Shown here: in pieces, positions 28,011 through 43,138 of the stretch
How positions within the stretch are numbered: position 1 is the first letter of the stretch
How the letters are laid out: each line of letters begins with the position of its first letter
NCBI RefSeq assembly: GCF_043290135.1
Contig: NW_027464603.1
Location: forward strand, 4,441,501 to 4,505,500
Source: Rhipicephalus microplus
Lineage: Eukaryota; Arthropoda; Arachnida; Ixodida; Ixodidae
Direction of reading: 5' to 3'
Length of the DNA: 64,000 bases
Made by a program: the position numbers and the translations under genes
Notes under the pieces: model-generated
Told to the model about the DNA's origin: nothing
Databases searched by the model: none
The model's input: the letters and a program-made list of their open reading frames with translations, nothing else

Positions 28011-28059
28011 ACAACTTGAAAGTCCACAACTAGAAACTCCGCAACTAGAAACTCCGCAA

Positions 28060-30137
28060 CTAGAAACTCCCCAACTAGAGACTCCATAACTTGAAAAACC
28101 ACAACTAGATACTCCACAGCTACAAATTCCACATCTAGAAACTCCAAATTTAGAAACTCCGCAACTAGAAACTCCGCAACTTTAAACTCCACAACTAGAC
28201 ACTCCATAACTAGGAACTCCACAACAAGAAACTCCACAACTGGAAACTCCGCAACTAGAAACTCCGCAACTAGAAACTCTACAACAAGAAATTCCACAAC
28301 CGGAGACTCAACAACTTGAGATTCCACAGCTGAAAACTCCACAACTTGAGACTTCGCAACTAGAAACTCAACAACTAGAAACTCCACAACTAGAAACTCC
28401 ACAACTGGAAACTCCACAACTTGAAACACCACAACTAGATACTCCACAACTACAAATTGCACAACAAGAAACTCCAAATTTAGAAACCCCGCAACTAGAA
28501 ACTCCGCAACTTAAAACTCCACAACTAGAGACTCCATAACTAGGAACTCCACATCTAGAAACTCCACAACTACAGACTCCGCAGCTACAAACTTCGCAAC
28601 TAGAAACTCCACAACTAGAAACTCCACAACTTCAGACTTTGCAACTAGAAACTCGGCAACTAGAAACTGCACAGCTAGAAACTTGCAACTCGAAACTCTG
28701 CAACTAAAACTCCGCAACTAGAAACTCCACAGCTAGAAACTCCACAACTAGAGACTCCACAACTACAAACTCCATGACTAGAAACTTCACAATTAGAAAC
28801 TTCACAACTAGGAACTCCACAACTTGAGACTTTGCAACTAGAAACTCGGCAACTAGAAACTCAAAAACTAGAAACTCCACAACTAGGAACTTCACAACTA
28901 GAAACTCCACAACTTGAAACACCACAACTAGATACTCTGCAACTACAAATTCCAACACTAGAAACTCCACAACAAGGAACTCCATAACTAGAAACTCCGC
29001 AACTAGAAACTCCACAACTAGAGACTCCATAACTAGGAACTCCACAACTAGAAACTCCACAACTACAGACTCCACAACTAGAAACTCCACAGCTAGAGAC
29101 TCCACAACTAGAAACTCTACAACTAGAAACTCCACAACTACGAACCTCACAACTAGAAACTCCACAACTAGAAACTCCACAGCTAGAAACTCCACAACTT
29201 GAGACTTCGCAACTAGAAACTCGGCAACTAGAAACTCCACAACTAGAAACTCCACAACTAGAAACTCCACAACTAGAAACTCCACAAATTAAAACGCCAC
29301 AACTAGATACTCCACAACTACAAATTCCACAACTAGAAACTCCACAACTAAAAACTCCGCAACTAGAAACTCCGCAATTAGAAACTCCACAACTAGAGAC
29401 TCCATAACTTGAAACACCACAACTAGATACTACTCAACTACAAATTCCACATCTAGAAACTCCAAATTTAGAAACTCCGCAACTTTAAACTCCACAACTA
29501 GACACTCCATAACTAGGAACTCCTCAACAAGAAACTCCACAACTACAGACTCCACAACAACAAACTCCACAACTAGAAACTCCGCAACTAGAAACTCCGC
29601 AACTAGAAACTCCGCAACTAGAAACTCCACAACTAGAAATTCCACAACCAGAGACTCAACAACTTGAGACTCCACAACTAAAAACTCCACAGCTAGAAAC
29701 TCTACAACTTGAGACTTCGCAACTAGAAACTTGGCAACTAGAAACACAAAGACTAGAAACTCCACAACTAGAAACTCCACAACTAGAAACTCCACAACTT
29801 GAAACTCCACAACTAGAAACGCAACAACTAGAAACTCCACACCCAGAAACTCCGCAACTAGAAACTCCACAACTAGAAACTCCACAACTAGAAACTATGC
29901 AACTAGAAACTCCGAGACTAGAAACTCCAAAGCTAGAACGTCCGCAACTAGAAACTCTGCAACTAGAAACTCCACAACTAGAAACTCCAACACTAGAAAC
30001 TCCACAACTAGAAACTCTACAACTAGAAACTCCACAACTAGAGACTCCAAAACTAGAGACTCCGAAACGACAGACCTCGCAACTAGAAACTCTGCAACTA
30101 GAAACTGCACAGCTAGAAACTTGCAACTCGAAACTCT
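28060..30137. repeat. Central tandem pair, copy 1
   Basis: This is the first of two blocks of about 2 kb with the same unit order (partner 30,350-32,305). The spacing runs from 2,291 to 2,303 bp on the left and is 2,168 bp on the right, because the second copy lacks 135 bp (nine units) present here near 29,150-29,280. Shared rare variants include CTTCAGACTTTG, ATTAAAACGCC, GATACTACTC and CTTGGCAACTAG. Confidence 0.86.
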
Positions 30138-30349
30138 GCAACTAAAACTCCGCAACTAGAAACTCCACTGCTAGAAACTACACAACTAGAGACTCCACAA
30201 CTACAAACTCCATGACTAGAAACTTCACAATTAGAAACTCCACGACTAGAAACTCCACAATTTGGAACTTTGCAACTAGAAACTCGGCAACTAGAAACTC
30301 AACAACTAGAAACTCCACAACTAGGAACTTCACAACTAGAAACTCCGCA

Positions 30350-32305
30350 ACTAGGAACTCCCCAACTAGAGACTCCATAACTTGAAAAACCACAACTAGA
30401 TACTCCACAGCTACAAATTCCACATCTAGAAACTCCAAATTTAGAAACTCCGCAACTAGAAACTCCGCAACTTTAAACTCCACAACTAGACACTCCATAA
30501 CTAGGAACTCCACAACAAGAAACTCCACAACTGGAAACTCCGCAACTAGAAACTCCGCAACTAGAAACTCTACAACAAGAAATTCCACAACCGGAGACTC
30601 AACAACTTGAGATTCCACAACTGAAAACTCCACAACTTGAGACTTCGCAACTAGAAACTCAACAACTAGAAACTCCACAACTAGAAACTCCACAACTAGA
30701 AACTCCACAACTTGAAACACCACAACTAGATACTCCACAACTACAAATTGCACAAGAAACTCCAAATTTAGAAACCCCGCAACTAGAAACTCCGCAACTT
30801 AAAACACCACCACTAGAGACTCCATAACTAGGAACTCCACATCTAGAAACTCCACAACTACAGACTCCGCAACTACAAACTTCGCAACTAGAAACTCCAC
30901 AACTAGAAACTCCACAACTTCAGACTTTGCAACTAGAAACTCGGCAACTAGAAACTCGGCAACTAGAAACTGCACAGCTAGAAACTTGCAACTCGAAACT
31001 CTGCAACTAAAACTCCGCAACTAGAAACTCCACAGCTAGAAACTCCACAACTAGAGACTCCACAACTACAAACTCCATGACTAGAAACTTCACAATTAGA
31101 AACTTCACAACTAGAAACTCCACAACTTGAGACTTTGCAACTAGAAACTCGGCAACTAGAAACTCAACAACTAGAAACTCCACAACTAGGAACTTCACAA
31201 CTAGAAACTCCACAACTTGAAACACCACAACTAGATACTCTGCAACTACAAATTCCAACACTAGAAACTCCACAACAAGGAACTCCATAACTAGAAACTC
31301 CGCAACTAGAAACTCCACAACTAGAGACTCCATAACTAGGAACTCCACAACTAGAAACTCCACAACTACAGACTCCACAACTAGAAACTCCACAGCTAGA
31401 GACTCCACAACTAGAAACTCCACAACTAGAAACTCCACAACTAGAAACTCCACAAATTAAAACGCCACAACTAGATACTCCACAACTACAAATTCCACAA
31501 CTAGAAACTCCACAACTAAAAACTCCGCAACTAGAAACTCCGCAATTAGAAACTCCACAACTAGAGACTCCATAACTTGAAACACCACAACTAGATACTA
31601 CTCAACTACAAATTCCACATCTAGAAACTCCAAATTTAGAAACTCCGCAACTTTAAACTCCACAACTAGACACTCCATAACTAGGAACTCCTCAACAAGA
31701 AACTCCACAACTACAGACTCCACAACAACAAACTCCACAACTAGAAACTCCGCAACTAGAACCTCCGCAACTAGAAACTCCGCAACTAGAAACTCCACAA
31801 CTAGAAATTCCACAACCAGAGACTCAACAACTTGAGACTCCACAACTAAAAACTCCACAGCTAGAAACTCTACAACTTGAGACTTCGCAACTAGAAACTT
31901 GGCAACTAGAAACACAAAGACTAGAAACTCCACAACTAGAAACTCCACAACTAGAAACTCCACAACTTGAAACTCCACAACTAGAAACGCAACAACTAGA
32001 AACTCCACACCCAGAAACTCCGCAACTAGAAACTCCACAACTAGAAACTCCACAACTAGAAACTATGCAACTAGAAACTCCGAGACTAGAAACTCCAAAG
32101 CTAGAACGTCCGCAACTAGAAACTCTGCAACTAGAAACTCCACAACTAGAAACTCCAACACTAGAAACTCCACAACTAGAAACTCTACAACTAGAAACTC
32201 CACAACTAGAGACTCCAAAACTAGAGACTCCGAAACGACAGACCTCGCAACTAGAAACTCTGCAACTAGAAACTGCACAGCTAGAAACTTGCAACTCGAA
32301 ACTCC
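30350..32305. repeat. Central tandem pair, copy 2
   Basis: This is the second copy of 28,060-30,137, shorter by nine units. It also carries an AACCTCC variant near 31,760 that the downstream derivatives at 40,890 and 43,840 share. That indicates this copy, not the first, was the source of the later spread. Confidence 0.85.
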
Positions 32306-32711
32306 ACAACTAGAAGTTCCAACACCAGAGACTCGACAACTAGAAACTCCACAACTAGAAACCCAGCAACTAGAAACTCCACAACTAGAAACTCAACACC
32401 TACAAATTCTACAACTTGAAACACCACAACTAGAAACGCAACAACTAGAAACTCCACACCTAGAAACTCCGCAACTAGAAACTCCACAACTAGAAACTCC
32501 ACAACTAGAAACTATGCAACTAGAAACTCCGCAACTAGAAACTCCACAGCTAGAACGTCCGCAACTAGAAATTCTGCAACTAGAAACTCTGCAACCAGAA
32601 ACTCCAACGCTAGAAACTCCACAACTAGAAACTCCACAACTAGAGACCACAACTAGAGACTCTGCAACTAGAAACTCCCCAGCTAGAAACTCCGCAACTA
32701 GAAACTCCGCA

Positions 32712-35700
32712 ACTAGAAACTCCACAACTAGAGACTCCGCAACTATGAACTCCACAACTTGAAACTCTGCAACTCGAAACTCTGCAACTAGAAAATTCCC
32801 AACTAGAAACTACACAACTACAATCTCCACAACTCGAAACTCCGCAACTACAAAATCCACAACTAGAAACTCCACAACTGGGAACTCTGCAACTAGAAAA
32901 TGTACAACTAGAAACTCGAAAACTAAAAACTCCAACTAGAAACTCCACAACTAGAAACTCCACAACTACAGACTTCACAACTAGAAACTCCATGCTAGAG
33001 ACTCCACAACTAGAAACTCCACAAATACGAACCCCACAACTACGAACACCACAACTAGAAACTCCACAACTAGAAACTCCACAACTTGAGACTTCGCAAC
33101 TAGAAACTCCACAACTAGAAACACCACAACTACAGACTCCACAACTAGAAACTCTACAACTAGAAACTCCGCAACTAGAAGCTCCACAACTAGAGACTCC
33201 ATAACTTGAAACTCCACAACTAGAAACTCCACAACTACGAACCTCACAACCAGAAACTCCACAACTAGAAACTCCGCAACAAGAAACTCCACAGCTAGAA
33301 ACTCCACAACTTGAGACTTCGAAACTAGAAACTCGGCAACTAGAAACTCCACAACAAGAAACTCCACAACTAGAAACTCCCGAAATTGAAACGCCACAAC
33401 TAGATACTCCACAACTACAAATTTCACAACTAGAAACTCCACAACTAAAAACTCCGCAACTAGAAACTCCGCAACTAGAAACTCCTCAACTAGAGACTCC
33501 ATAACTTGAAACACCACAACTAGATACTCCACAACTACAAATTCCACATCTAGAAACTCCAAATTTAGAAACTCCGCAACTTTAAATTCCATAACTAGAC
33601 ACTCTATAACTAGGAACTCCTCAACAAGAAACTCCACAACTACAGACTCCACAACTACAAACTCCACAACTAGAAACTCCACAACTTGAAACTCCGCAAC
33701 TAGAAACTCCAACGCTAGAAACTCCACAACTAGAAACTCCACAACTAGAAACTCCACAACTAGAGACTCCAAAACTAGAGACTCCGCAACTATAAACTCC
33801 ACAGCTAGAAACTCCGCAACTAGAAACTCCGCAACTAGAAACTCCACTACTAGAGACTCCGCAACTATAAACTCCACAACTTGAAACTCTGCAAGTCGAA
33901 ACTCTGCAACTAGAAACTCCACAACTAGAAACTCCACAACTAGAAACTCCACAACTAGACACTTCGCAACTAGAAACTCCACAACTAGACATTCCACAAC
34001 TAGAAAACTCCGCAACTAGAAACTCCACCACTAGACACTCAAAACTTGAGACTCCGCAACCACAGAGCTCGCAACTAGAAACTCTGCAACTAGAAACTGC
34101 ACAGCTAGAAACTTGCAACTCGAAACTCTGCAACTAAAACTCCGCAACTAGAAACTCCACAGCTAGAAAATCCACAACCAGAGACTCCACAACTACAAAC
34201 TCCATCACTAGAAACTTCACAATTAGAAACTCCACAAGTAGAAACTCCACAACTTGAGACTTTGCAACTAGAAACTCGGCAACTAGAAACTCAACAACTA
34301 GAAACTCCACAACTAGGAACTTCACAACTAGAAACTCCACAACTTGAAACACCACAACTAGATACTCCACAACTACAATATCCAACACTAGAAACTCCAC
34401 AACAAGAAACTCCATAACTAGAAACTCCGCAACTAGAAACTCCACAACTACAGACTCCACAACTAGAAACTCCACAGCTAGAGACTCCACAACTAGAAAC
34501 TCTACAACTAGAAACTCCACAACTACGAACCTCACAACTAGAAACTCTACAAGTAGAAACTCCGCAACTAGAAACTCCACAGCTAGAAACTCCACAACTT
34601 GAGACTTTGCAACTAGAAACTCGGCAACTAGAAACTCCACAACTAGAAACTCCACAGCTAGAGACTCCACAACTAGAAACTCTACAACTAGAAACTCCAC
34701 AACTACGAACCTCACAACTAGAAACTCTACAAGTAGAAACTCCACAACTTAGGACTTCGCAACTTTAAACTCCACAACTAGAAACTCCGCAACTAGAAAC
34801 TCCACAGCTAGAAACTCCACAACTTGAGACTTTGCAACTAGAAACTCGGCAACTAGAAACTCCACAACTAGAAACTCCACAACTAGAAACTCCACAAATT
34901 GAAACACCACAACTAGATACTCCACAACTACAAACTCCACAACTTGAAAGACCACAACTAGAAACTCCGCAACTAGAAACTCCGCAACTAGAAACTCCCC
35001 AACTAGAGACTCCATAACTTGAAACACCACAACTAGATACTCCACAGCTACAAATTCCACATCTAGAAACTCAAAATTTAGAAACTCCGCAACTAGAAAC
35101 TTCGCAACTTTAAACTCCACAACTAGACACTCCATAACTAGGAACTCCACAACAAGAAACTCCACAACTACAGACTCCACAACTACAAACTCCACAACTA
35201 GAAACTCCACAACTGGAAACTTCGCAACTAGAAACTCCGCAACTAGAAACTCTACAACAAGAAATTCCACAACCGGAGACTTAACAACTTGAGACTTCGC
35301 AACTAGAAACTCGGCAACTAGAAACTCAACAACTAGAAACTCCACAACTAGAAACTCCACAACTAGAAACTCCACATCTTGAAACACCACAACTAGATAC
35401 TCCACAACTACAAATTCCACAACAAGAAACTCCAAATTTAGAAACCCCGCAACTAGAAACTCCGCAACTTAAAACTCCACAACTAGAGACTCCAGAACTA
35501 GAAACTCCACAACTAGAAACTCCATAAGTAGAAACTCCACAACTAGAAACTCCACAACTACAGACTCCACAACTAGAAACTCCACAGCTAGAGACTCCAC
35601 AACTAGAAACTCCACAACTAGAAACTCTGCAACTAGAAACTCCACAGCTAGAAACTCCACAACTTGAGACTTTGCAACTAGAAACTCGGCAACTAGAAAC

Positions 35701-38058
35701 TCCACAACTAGAAACTCCACAACTAGAAACATCACAACTAGAAACTCAACAACTTGAAACACCACTACTAGATTCTCCGCAACTACAAATTCCACAACTA
35801 GAAACTCCACAACTAGAAACTCCATAAGTAGAAACTCCACAACTAGAAACTCCACAACTACAGACTCCACAACTAGAAACTCCACAGCTAGAGACTCCAC
35901 AACTAGAAACTCCACAAATACGAACCCCACAACTACGAACCCCACAACAAGAAACTCCACAACTAGAAACTCCACAACTTGAGACTTCGCAACTAGACAC
36001 TCCACAACTAGAAACACCACAACTACAGACTCCACAACTAGAAACTCTACAACTAGAAACTCCGCAACTAGAAACTCCACAACTAGAAACTCTACAAGTA
36101 GAAACTCCGCAACTAGAAACTCCACAGCTAGAAACTCCACAACTTGAGACTTTGCAACTAGAAACTCGGCAACTAGAAACTCCACAAATTGAAACACCAC
36201 AACTAGATACTCCACAACTACAAATTCCACAACATGGAAGTCCACAACTAGAAACTCCACAACTAGAAACTCCGCAACTAGAAACTCCACAACTAGAGAC
36301 TCCATAACTTGAAACACCACAACTAGGTACTCCACAGCTACAAATTCCACATCTAGATACTCCAAATTTAGAAACTCCGCAACTTTAAACTCCACAACTA
36401 GACACTCCATAACTAGGAACTCCACAACAAGAAACTCCACAACTACAGACTCCACAACTACAAACTCCACAACTAGAAACTCCACAACTGGAAACTGCGC
36501 AACTAGAAACTCCGCAACTAGAAACTCCACAACAAGAAATTCCACAACCAGAGACTCAAAAACTTGAGACTCCACAACTAAAAACTCCACAACTTGAGAC
36601 TTCGCAACTAGAAACTCGGCAACTAGAAACTCAACAACTAGAAACTCCACAACTAGAAACTCCACAACTAGAAACTCCACAACTAGAAACTCCACAACTT
36701 GAAACACCACAACTAGATACTCCACAACTACAAATTCCACAACAAGAAACTCCAAATTTAGAAACCCCGCAACTAGAAACTCCGCAACTTAAACTTCCAG
36801 AACTACAGACTCCAGAACTAGGAACTCCACATCTAGAAACTCGACAACTACAGACTCCACAACTACAAACTTCGCAACTAGAAACTCCACAACCAGAAAC
36901 TCCGCAACTAGAAACTCCACAACTAGAAGTTCCACAACCAGAGACTCAACAACTAGAAACTCCACAACTAGAAACCCAGCACATAGAAACTCCACAACTA
37001 GAAACTCAACACCTACAAATTCTACAACTTGAAACACCACAACTAGAAACGCAACAACTAGAAACTCCACACCTAGAAACTCCGCAACTAGAAACTCCAC
37101 AACTAGAAACTCCACATTTAGAAACTATGCAACTAGAAACTCCACAGCTAGAACGTCCGCAACAAGAAACTCTGCAACTAGGAACTCTGCAACTAGAAAC
37201 TCCAACGCTAGAAACTCCACAACTAGAAACTCCACAACTAGAAACTCCACAACTAGAGACCACAAATAGAGACTCCGCAACTAGAAACTCTCCAGCTAGA
37301 ATCTCCGCAACTAGAAACTCCACAACTAGAGACTCCGCCACTATGAACTCCACAACTTGAAACTCTGCAACTCGAAACTCTGCAACTAGAAAATTCCCAA
37401 CTAGAAACTACACAACTACAATCTCCACAACTCGAAACTCCGCAACTACAAAATCCACAACTAGAAACTCCACAACTGGGAACTCGGCAACTAGAAAATG
37501 TACAACTAGAAACTCGAAAACTAAAAACTCCAACTAGAAACTCCACAACTAGAAACTCCGCAACTAGAAACTCCACAACTAGACAATTCGCAACTAGAAA
37601 CTCCACAACTAGACACTCCACAACTAGAAAACTCCGTAACTAGAAACTCCACAGCTAGAAACTCCACAACTTGAGACTTTGCTACTAGAAACTCGGCAAC
37701 TAGAAACTCCATAACTAGAAACTCCACAACTGGAAACTCCACAACTAGAAACTCCACAAATTGAAACACCACAACTAGATAGTCCACAACTACAAATTCC
37801 ACAACTTGAAAGTCCACAACTAGAAACTCCGCAACTAGAAACTCCGCAACTAGAAACTCCCCAACTAGAGACTCCATAACTTGAAACACCACAACTAGAT
37901 ACTCCACAGCTACACATTCCACATCTAGAAACTCCAAATTTAGAAACTCCGCAACTAGAAACTCCGCAACTTTAAACTCCACAACTAGACACTCCATAAC
38001 TAGGAACTCCACAACAAGAAACTCCACAACTACAGACTCCACAACTACAAACTCCACA
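32712..38058. repeat. 5,347-bp higher-order repeat, full copy
   Basis: This is one of five representatives of a 5,347-bp block. It begins at a unit leading into CCGCAACTATGAACTCC, followed by a marker block, and ends just before the same motif at 38,059. 5,347 is 356 x 15 + 7, a remainder reflecting the net small indels inside. Corresponding landmarks recur 5,347 bp later, for example CCATGCTAG at 32,990 and 38,337. Confidence 0.9.
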
Positions 38059-40716
38059 ACTAGAAACTCCACAACTAGAGACTCCGCAACTATGAACTCC
38101 ACAACTTGAAACTCTGCAACTCGAAACTCTGCAACTAGAAAATTCCCAACTAGAAACTACACAACTACAATCTCCACAACTCGAAACTCCGCAACTACAA
38201 AATCCACAACTAGAAACTCCACAACTGGGAACTCTGCAACTAGAAAATGTACAACTAGAAACTCGAAAACTAAAAACTCCAACTAGAAACTCCACGACTA
38301 GAAACTCCACAACTACAGACTTCACAACTAGAAACTCCATGCTAGAGACTCCACAACTAGAAACTCCACAAATACGAACCCCACAACTACGAACACCACA
38401 ACTAGAAACTCCACAACTAGAAACTCCACAACTTGAGACTTCGCAACTAGAAACTCCACAACTAGAAACACCACAACTACAGACTCCACAACTAGAAACT
38501 CTACAACTAGAAACTCCGCAACTAGAAACTCCACAACTAGAGACTCCATAACTTGAAACTCCACAACTAGAAACTCCACAACTACGAACCTCACAACCAG
38601 AAACTCCACAACTAGAAACTCCGCAACAAGAAACTCCACAGCTAGAAACTCCACAACTTGAGACTTCGAAACTAGAAACTCGGCAACTAGAAACTCCACA
38701 ACAAGAAACTCCACAACTAGAAACTCCCGAAATTGAAACGCCACAACTAGATACTCCACAACTACAAATTTCACAACTAGAAACTCCACAACTAAAAACT
38801 CCGCAACTAGAAACTCCGCAACTAGAAACTCCTCAACTAGAGACTCCATAACTTGAAACACCACAACTAGATACTCCACAACTACAAATTCCACATCTAG
38901 AAACTCCAAATTTAGAAACTCCGCAACTTTAAATTCCATAACTAGACACTCTATAACTAGGAACTCCTCAACAAGAAACTCCACAACTACAGACTCCACA
39001 ACTACAAACTCCACAACTAGAAACTCCACAACTTGAAACTCCGCAACTAGAAACTCCAACGCTAGAAACTCCACAACTAGAAACTCCACAACTAGAAACT
39101 CCACAACTAGAGACTCCAAAACTAGAGACTCCGCAACTATAAACTCCACAGCTAGAAACTCCGCAACTAGAAACTCCGCAACTAGAAACTCCACTACTAG
39201 AGACTCCGCAACTATAAACTCCACAACTTGAAACTCTGCAAGCCGAAACTCTGCAACTAGAAACTCCACAACTAGAAACTCCACAACTAGAAACTCCACA
39301 ACTAGACACTTCGCAACTAGAAACTCCACAACTAGACATTCCACAACTAGAAAACTCCGCAACTAGAAACTCCACCACTAGACACTCAAAACTTGAGACT
39401 CCGCAACGACAGAGCTCGCAACTAGAAACTCTGCAACTAGAAACTGCACAGCTAGAAACTTGCAACTCGAAACTCTGCAACTAAAACTCCGCAACCAGAA
39501 ACTCCACAGCTAGAAAATCCACAACCAGAGACTCCACAACTACAAACTCCATCACTAGAAACTTCACAATTAGAAACTCCACAAGTAGAAACTCCACAAC
39601 TTGAGACTTTGCAACTAGAAACTCGGCAACTAGAAACTCAACAACTAGAAACTCCACAACTAGGAACTTCACAACTAGAAACTCCACAACTTGAAACACC
39701 ACTAGATACTCCACAACTACAATATCCAACACTAGAAACTCCACAACAAGAAACTCCATAACTAGAAACTCCGCAACTAGAAACTCCACAACTACAGACT
39801 CCACAACTAGAAACTCCACAGCTAGAGACTCCACAACTAGAAACTCTACAACTAGAAACTCCACAACTACGAACCTCACAACTAGAAACTCTACAAGTAG
39901 AAACTCCGCAACTAGAAACTCCACAGCTAGAAACTCCACAACTTGAGACTTTGCAACTAGAAACTCCGCAACTAGAAACTCCACAACTAGAAACTCCACA
40001 GCTAGAGACTCCACAACTAGAAACTCTACAACTAGAAACTCCACAACTACGAACCTCACAACTAGAAACTCTACAAGTAGAAACTCCACAACTTAGGACT
40101 TCGCAACTTTAAACTCCACAACTAGAAACTCCGCAACTAGAAACTCCACAGCTAGAAACTCCACAACTTGAGACTTTGCAACTAGAAACTCGGCAACTAG
40201 AAACTCCACAACTAGAAACTCCACAAATTGAAACACCACAACTAGATACTCCACAACTACAAACTCCACAACTTGAAAGACCACAACTAGAAACTCCGCA
40301 ACTAGAAACTCCGCAACTAGAAACTCCCCAACTAGAGACTCCATAACTTGAAACACCACAACTAGATACTCCACAGCTACAAATTCCACATCTAGAAACT
40401 CAAAATTTAGAAACTCCGCAACTAGAAACTTCGCAACTTTAAACTCCACAACTAGACACTCCATAACTAGGAACTCCACAACAAGAAACTCCACAACTAC
40501 AGACTCCACAACTACAAACTCCACAACTAGAAACTCCACAACTGGAAACTTCGCAACTAGAAACTCCGCAACTAGAAACTCTACAACAAGAAATTCCACA
40601 ACCGGAGACTTAACAACTTGAGACTTCGCAACTAGAAACTCGGCAACTAGAAACTCAACAACTAGAAACTCCACAACTAGAAACTCCACAACTAGAAACT
40701 CCACATCTTGAAACTC
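38059..40716. repeat. 5,347-bp higher-order repeat, 3'-truncated copy
   Basis: This follows the full copy directly and matches its first 2.66 kb, then breaks off at about 40,716. The break coincides with the right end of the 9-kb superblock. After it comes sequence (CAATAACTAGG, ACTACCAACTCC) that is also seen at 43,680-43,740. Confidence 0.88.
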
Positions 40717-43138
40717 CACAACTAGAGACTCAATAACTAGGAACTCCACAACTAAAAACTCCACAACTACCAACTCCACAACTAGAAACTCCGCAAATAG
40801 AAACTCCACAACTAGAAATTCCACAACCAGAGACTCAACAACTTGAGACTCCACAACAACAAACTCCACAACTAGAAACTCCGCAACTAGAACCTCCGCA
40901 ACTAGAAACTCCGCAACTAGAAACTCCACAACTAGAAATTCCACAACCAGAGACTCAACAACTTGAGACTCCACAACTAAAAACTCCACAGCTAGAAACT
41001 CTACAACTTGAGACTTCGCAACTAGAAACTTGGCAACTAGAAACACAAAGACTAGAAACTCCACAACTAGAAACTCCACAACTAGAAACTCCACAACTTG
41101 AAACTCCACAACTAGAAACGCAACAACTAGAAACTCCACACCCAGAAACTCCGCAACTAGAAACTCCACAACTAGAAACTCCACAACTAGAAACTATGCA
41201 ACTAGAAACTCCGAGACTAGAAACTCCAAAGCTAGAACGTCCGCAACTGGAAACTCTGCAACTAGAAACTCCACAACTAGAAACTCCAACACTAGAAACT
41301 CCACAACTAGAAACTCTACAACTAGAAACTCCACAACTAGAGACTCCAAAACTAGAGACTCCGAAACGACAGACCTCGCAACTAGAAACTCTGCAACTAG
41401 AAACTGCACAGCTAGAAACTTGCAACTCGAAACTCCACAACTAGAAGTTCCAACACCAGAGACTCGACAACTAGAAACTCCACAACTAGAAACCCAGCAA
41501 CTAGAAACTCCACAACTAGAAACTCAACACCTACAAATTCTACAACTTGAAACACCACAACTAGAAACGCAACAACTAGAAACTCCACACCTAGAAACTC
41601 CGCAACTAGAAACTCCACAACTAGAAACTCCACAACTAGAAACTATGCAACTAGAAACTCCGCAACTAGAAACTCCACAGCTAGAACGTCCGCAACTAGA
41701 AATTCTGCAACTAGAAACTCTGCAACCAGAAACTCCAACGCTAGAAACTCCACAACTAGAAACTCCACAACTAGAGACCACAACTAGAGACTCTGCAACT
41801 AGAAACTCCCCAGCTAGAAACTCCGCAACTAGAAACTCCGCAACTAGAAACTCCACAACTAGAGACTCCGCAACTATGAACTCCACAACTTGAAACTCTG
41901 CAACTCGAAACTCTGCAACTAGAAAATTCCCAACTAGAAACTACACAACTACAATCTCCACAACTCGAAACTCCGCAACTACAAAATCCACAACTAGAAA
42001 CTCCACAACTGGGAACTCTGCAACTAGAAAATGTACAACTAGAAACTCGAAAACTAAAAACTCCAACTAGAAACTCCACAACTAGAAACTCCACAACTAC
42101 AGACTTCACAACTAGAAACTCCATGCTAGAGACTCCACAACTAGAAACTCCACAAATACGAACCCCACAACTACGAACACCACAACTAGAAACTCCACAA
42201 CTAGAAACTCCACAACTTGAGACTTCGCAACTAGAAACTCCACAACTAGAAACACCACAACTACAGACTCCACAACTAGAAACTCTACAACTAGAAACTC
42301 CGCAACTAGAAACTCCACAACTAGAGACTCCATAACTTGAAACTCCACAACTAGAAACTCCACAACTACGAACCTCACAACCAGAAACTCCACAACTAGA
42401 AACTCCGCAACAAGAAACTCCACAGCTAGAAACTCCACAACTTGAGACTTCGAAACTAGAAACTCGGCAACTAGAAACTCCACAACAAGAAACTCCACAA
42501 CTAGAAACTCCCGAAATTGAAACGCCACAACTAGATACTCCACAACTACAAATTTCACAACTAGAAACTCCACAACTAAAAACTCCGCAACTAGAAACTC
42601 CGCAACTAGAAACTCCTCAACTAGAGACTCCATAACTTGAAACACCACAACTAGATACTCCACAACTACAAATTCCACATCTAGAAACTCCAAATTTAGA
42701 AACTCCGCAACTTTAAATTCCATAACTAGACACTCTATAACTAGGAACTCCTCAACAAGAAACTCCACAACTACAGACTCCACAACTACAAACTCCACAA
42801 CTAGAAACTCCACAACTTGAAACTCCGCAACTAGAAACTCCAACGCTAGAAACTCCACAACTAGAAACTCCACAACTAGAAACTCCACAACTAGAGACTC
42901 CAAAACTAGAGACTCCGCAACTATAAACTCCACAGCTAGAAACTCCGCAACTAGAAACTCCGCAACTAGAAACTCCACTACTAGAGACTCCGCAACTATA
43001 AACTCCACAACTTGAAACTCTGCAAGTCGAAACTCTGCAACTAGAAACTCCACAACTAGAAACTCCACAACTAGAAACTCCACAACTAGACACTTCGCAA
43101 CTAGAAACTCCACAAATTGAAACACCACAACTAGAAAC
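40190..43138. repeat. 2.95-kb tandem duplication, copy 1
   Basis: This is adjacent to its partner at 43,139-46,054. The spacing is 2,949 bp, then 2,934 bp after the second copy loses one unit near 44,020. The segment includes the end of the truncated 5,347-bp copy, a piece of the 31.7-32.7 kb sequence and the start of another 5,347-bp copy, so it formed after those parts had been joined. Confidence 0.85.
41843..43120. repeat. 5,347-bp higher-order repeat, short fragment
   Basis: This matches the first 1.28 kb of the repeat, 9,131 bp downstream of the same stretch at 32,712. At 43,121 the order jumps to ACAAATTGAAACACC sequence of the 34.9 and 40.2 kb type. The jump creates the longest open frame in the window (42,112-44,118, minus strand), which is a junction product and not a gene. 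Confidence 0.86.

Larger units (their letters stand above)
31721..40716. repeat. 9-kb superblock, copy 1
   Basis: This whole stretch is repeated at 43,801-52,797. The spacing is 12,080 bp at the left edge and 12,065 bp after one unit is lost. It becomes 12,068 and then 12,083 bp at the right because this copy has a 3-bp deletion near 39,700 (ACCACTAGATACT) and lacks a 15-bp unit near 40,210. Scattered substitutions separate the copies, for example GAAGCTCC at 33,180 and CAACCACAGAG at 34,060. It contains one full and one truncated copy of the 5,347-bp repeat. Confidence 0.88.
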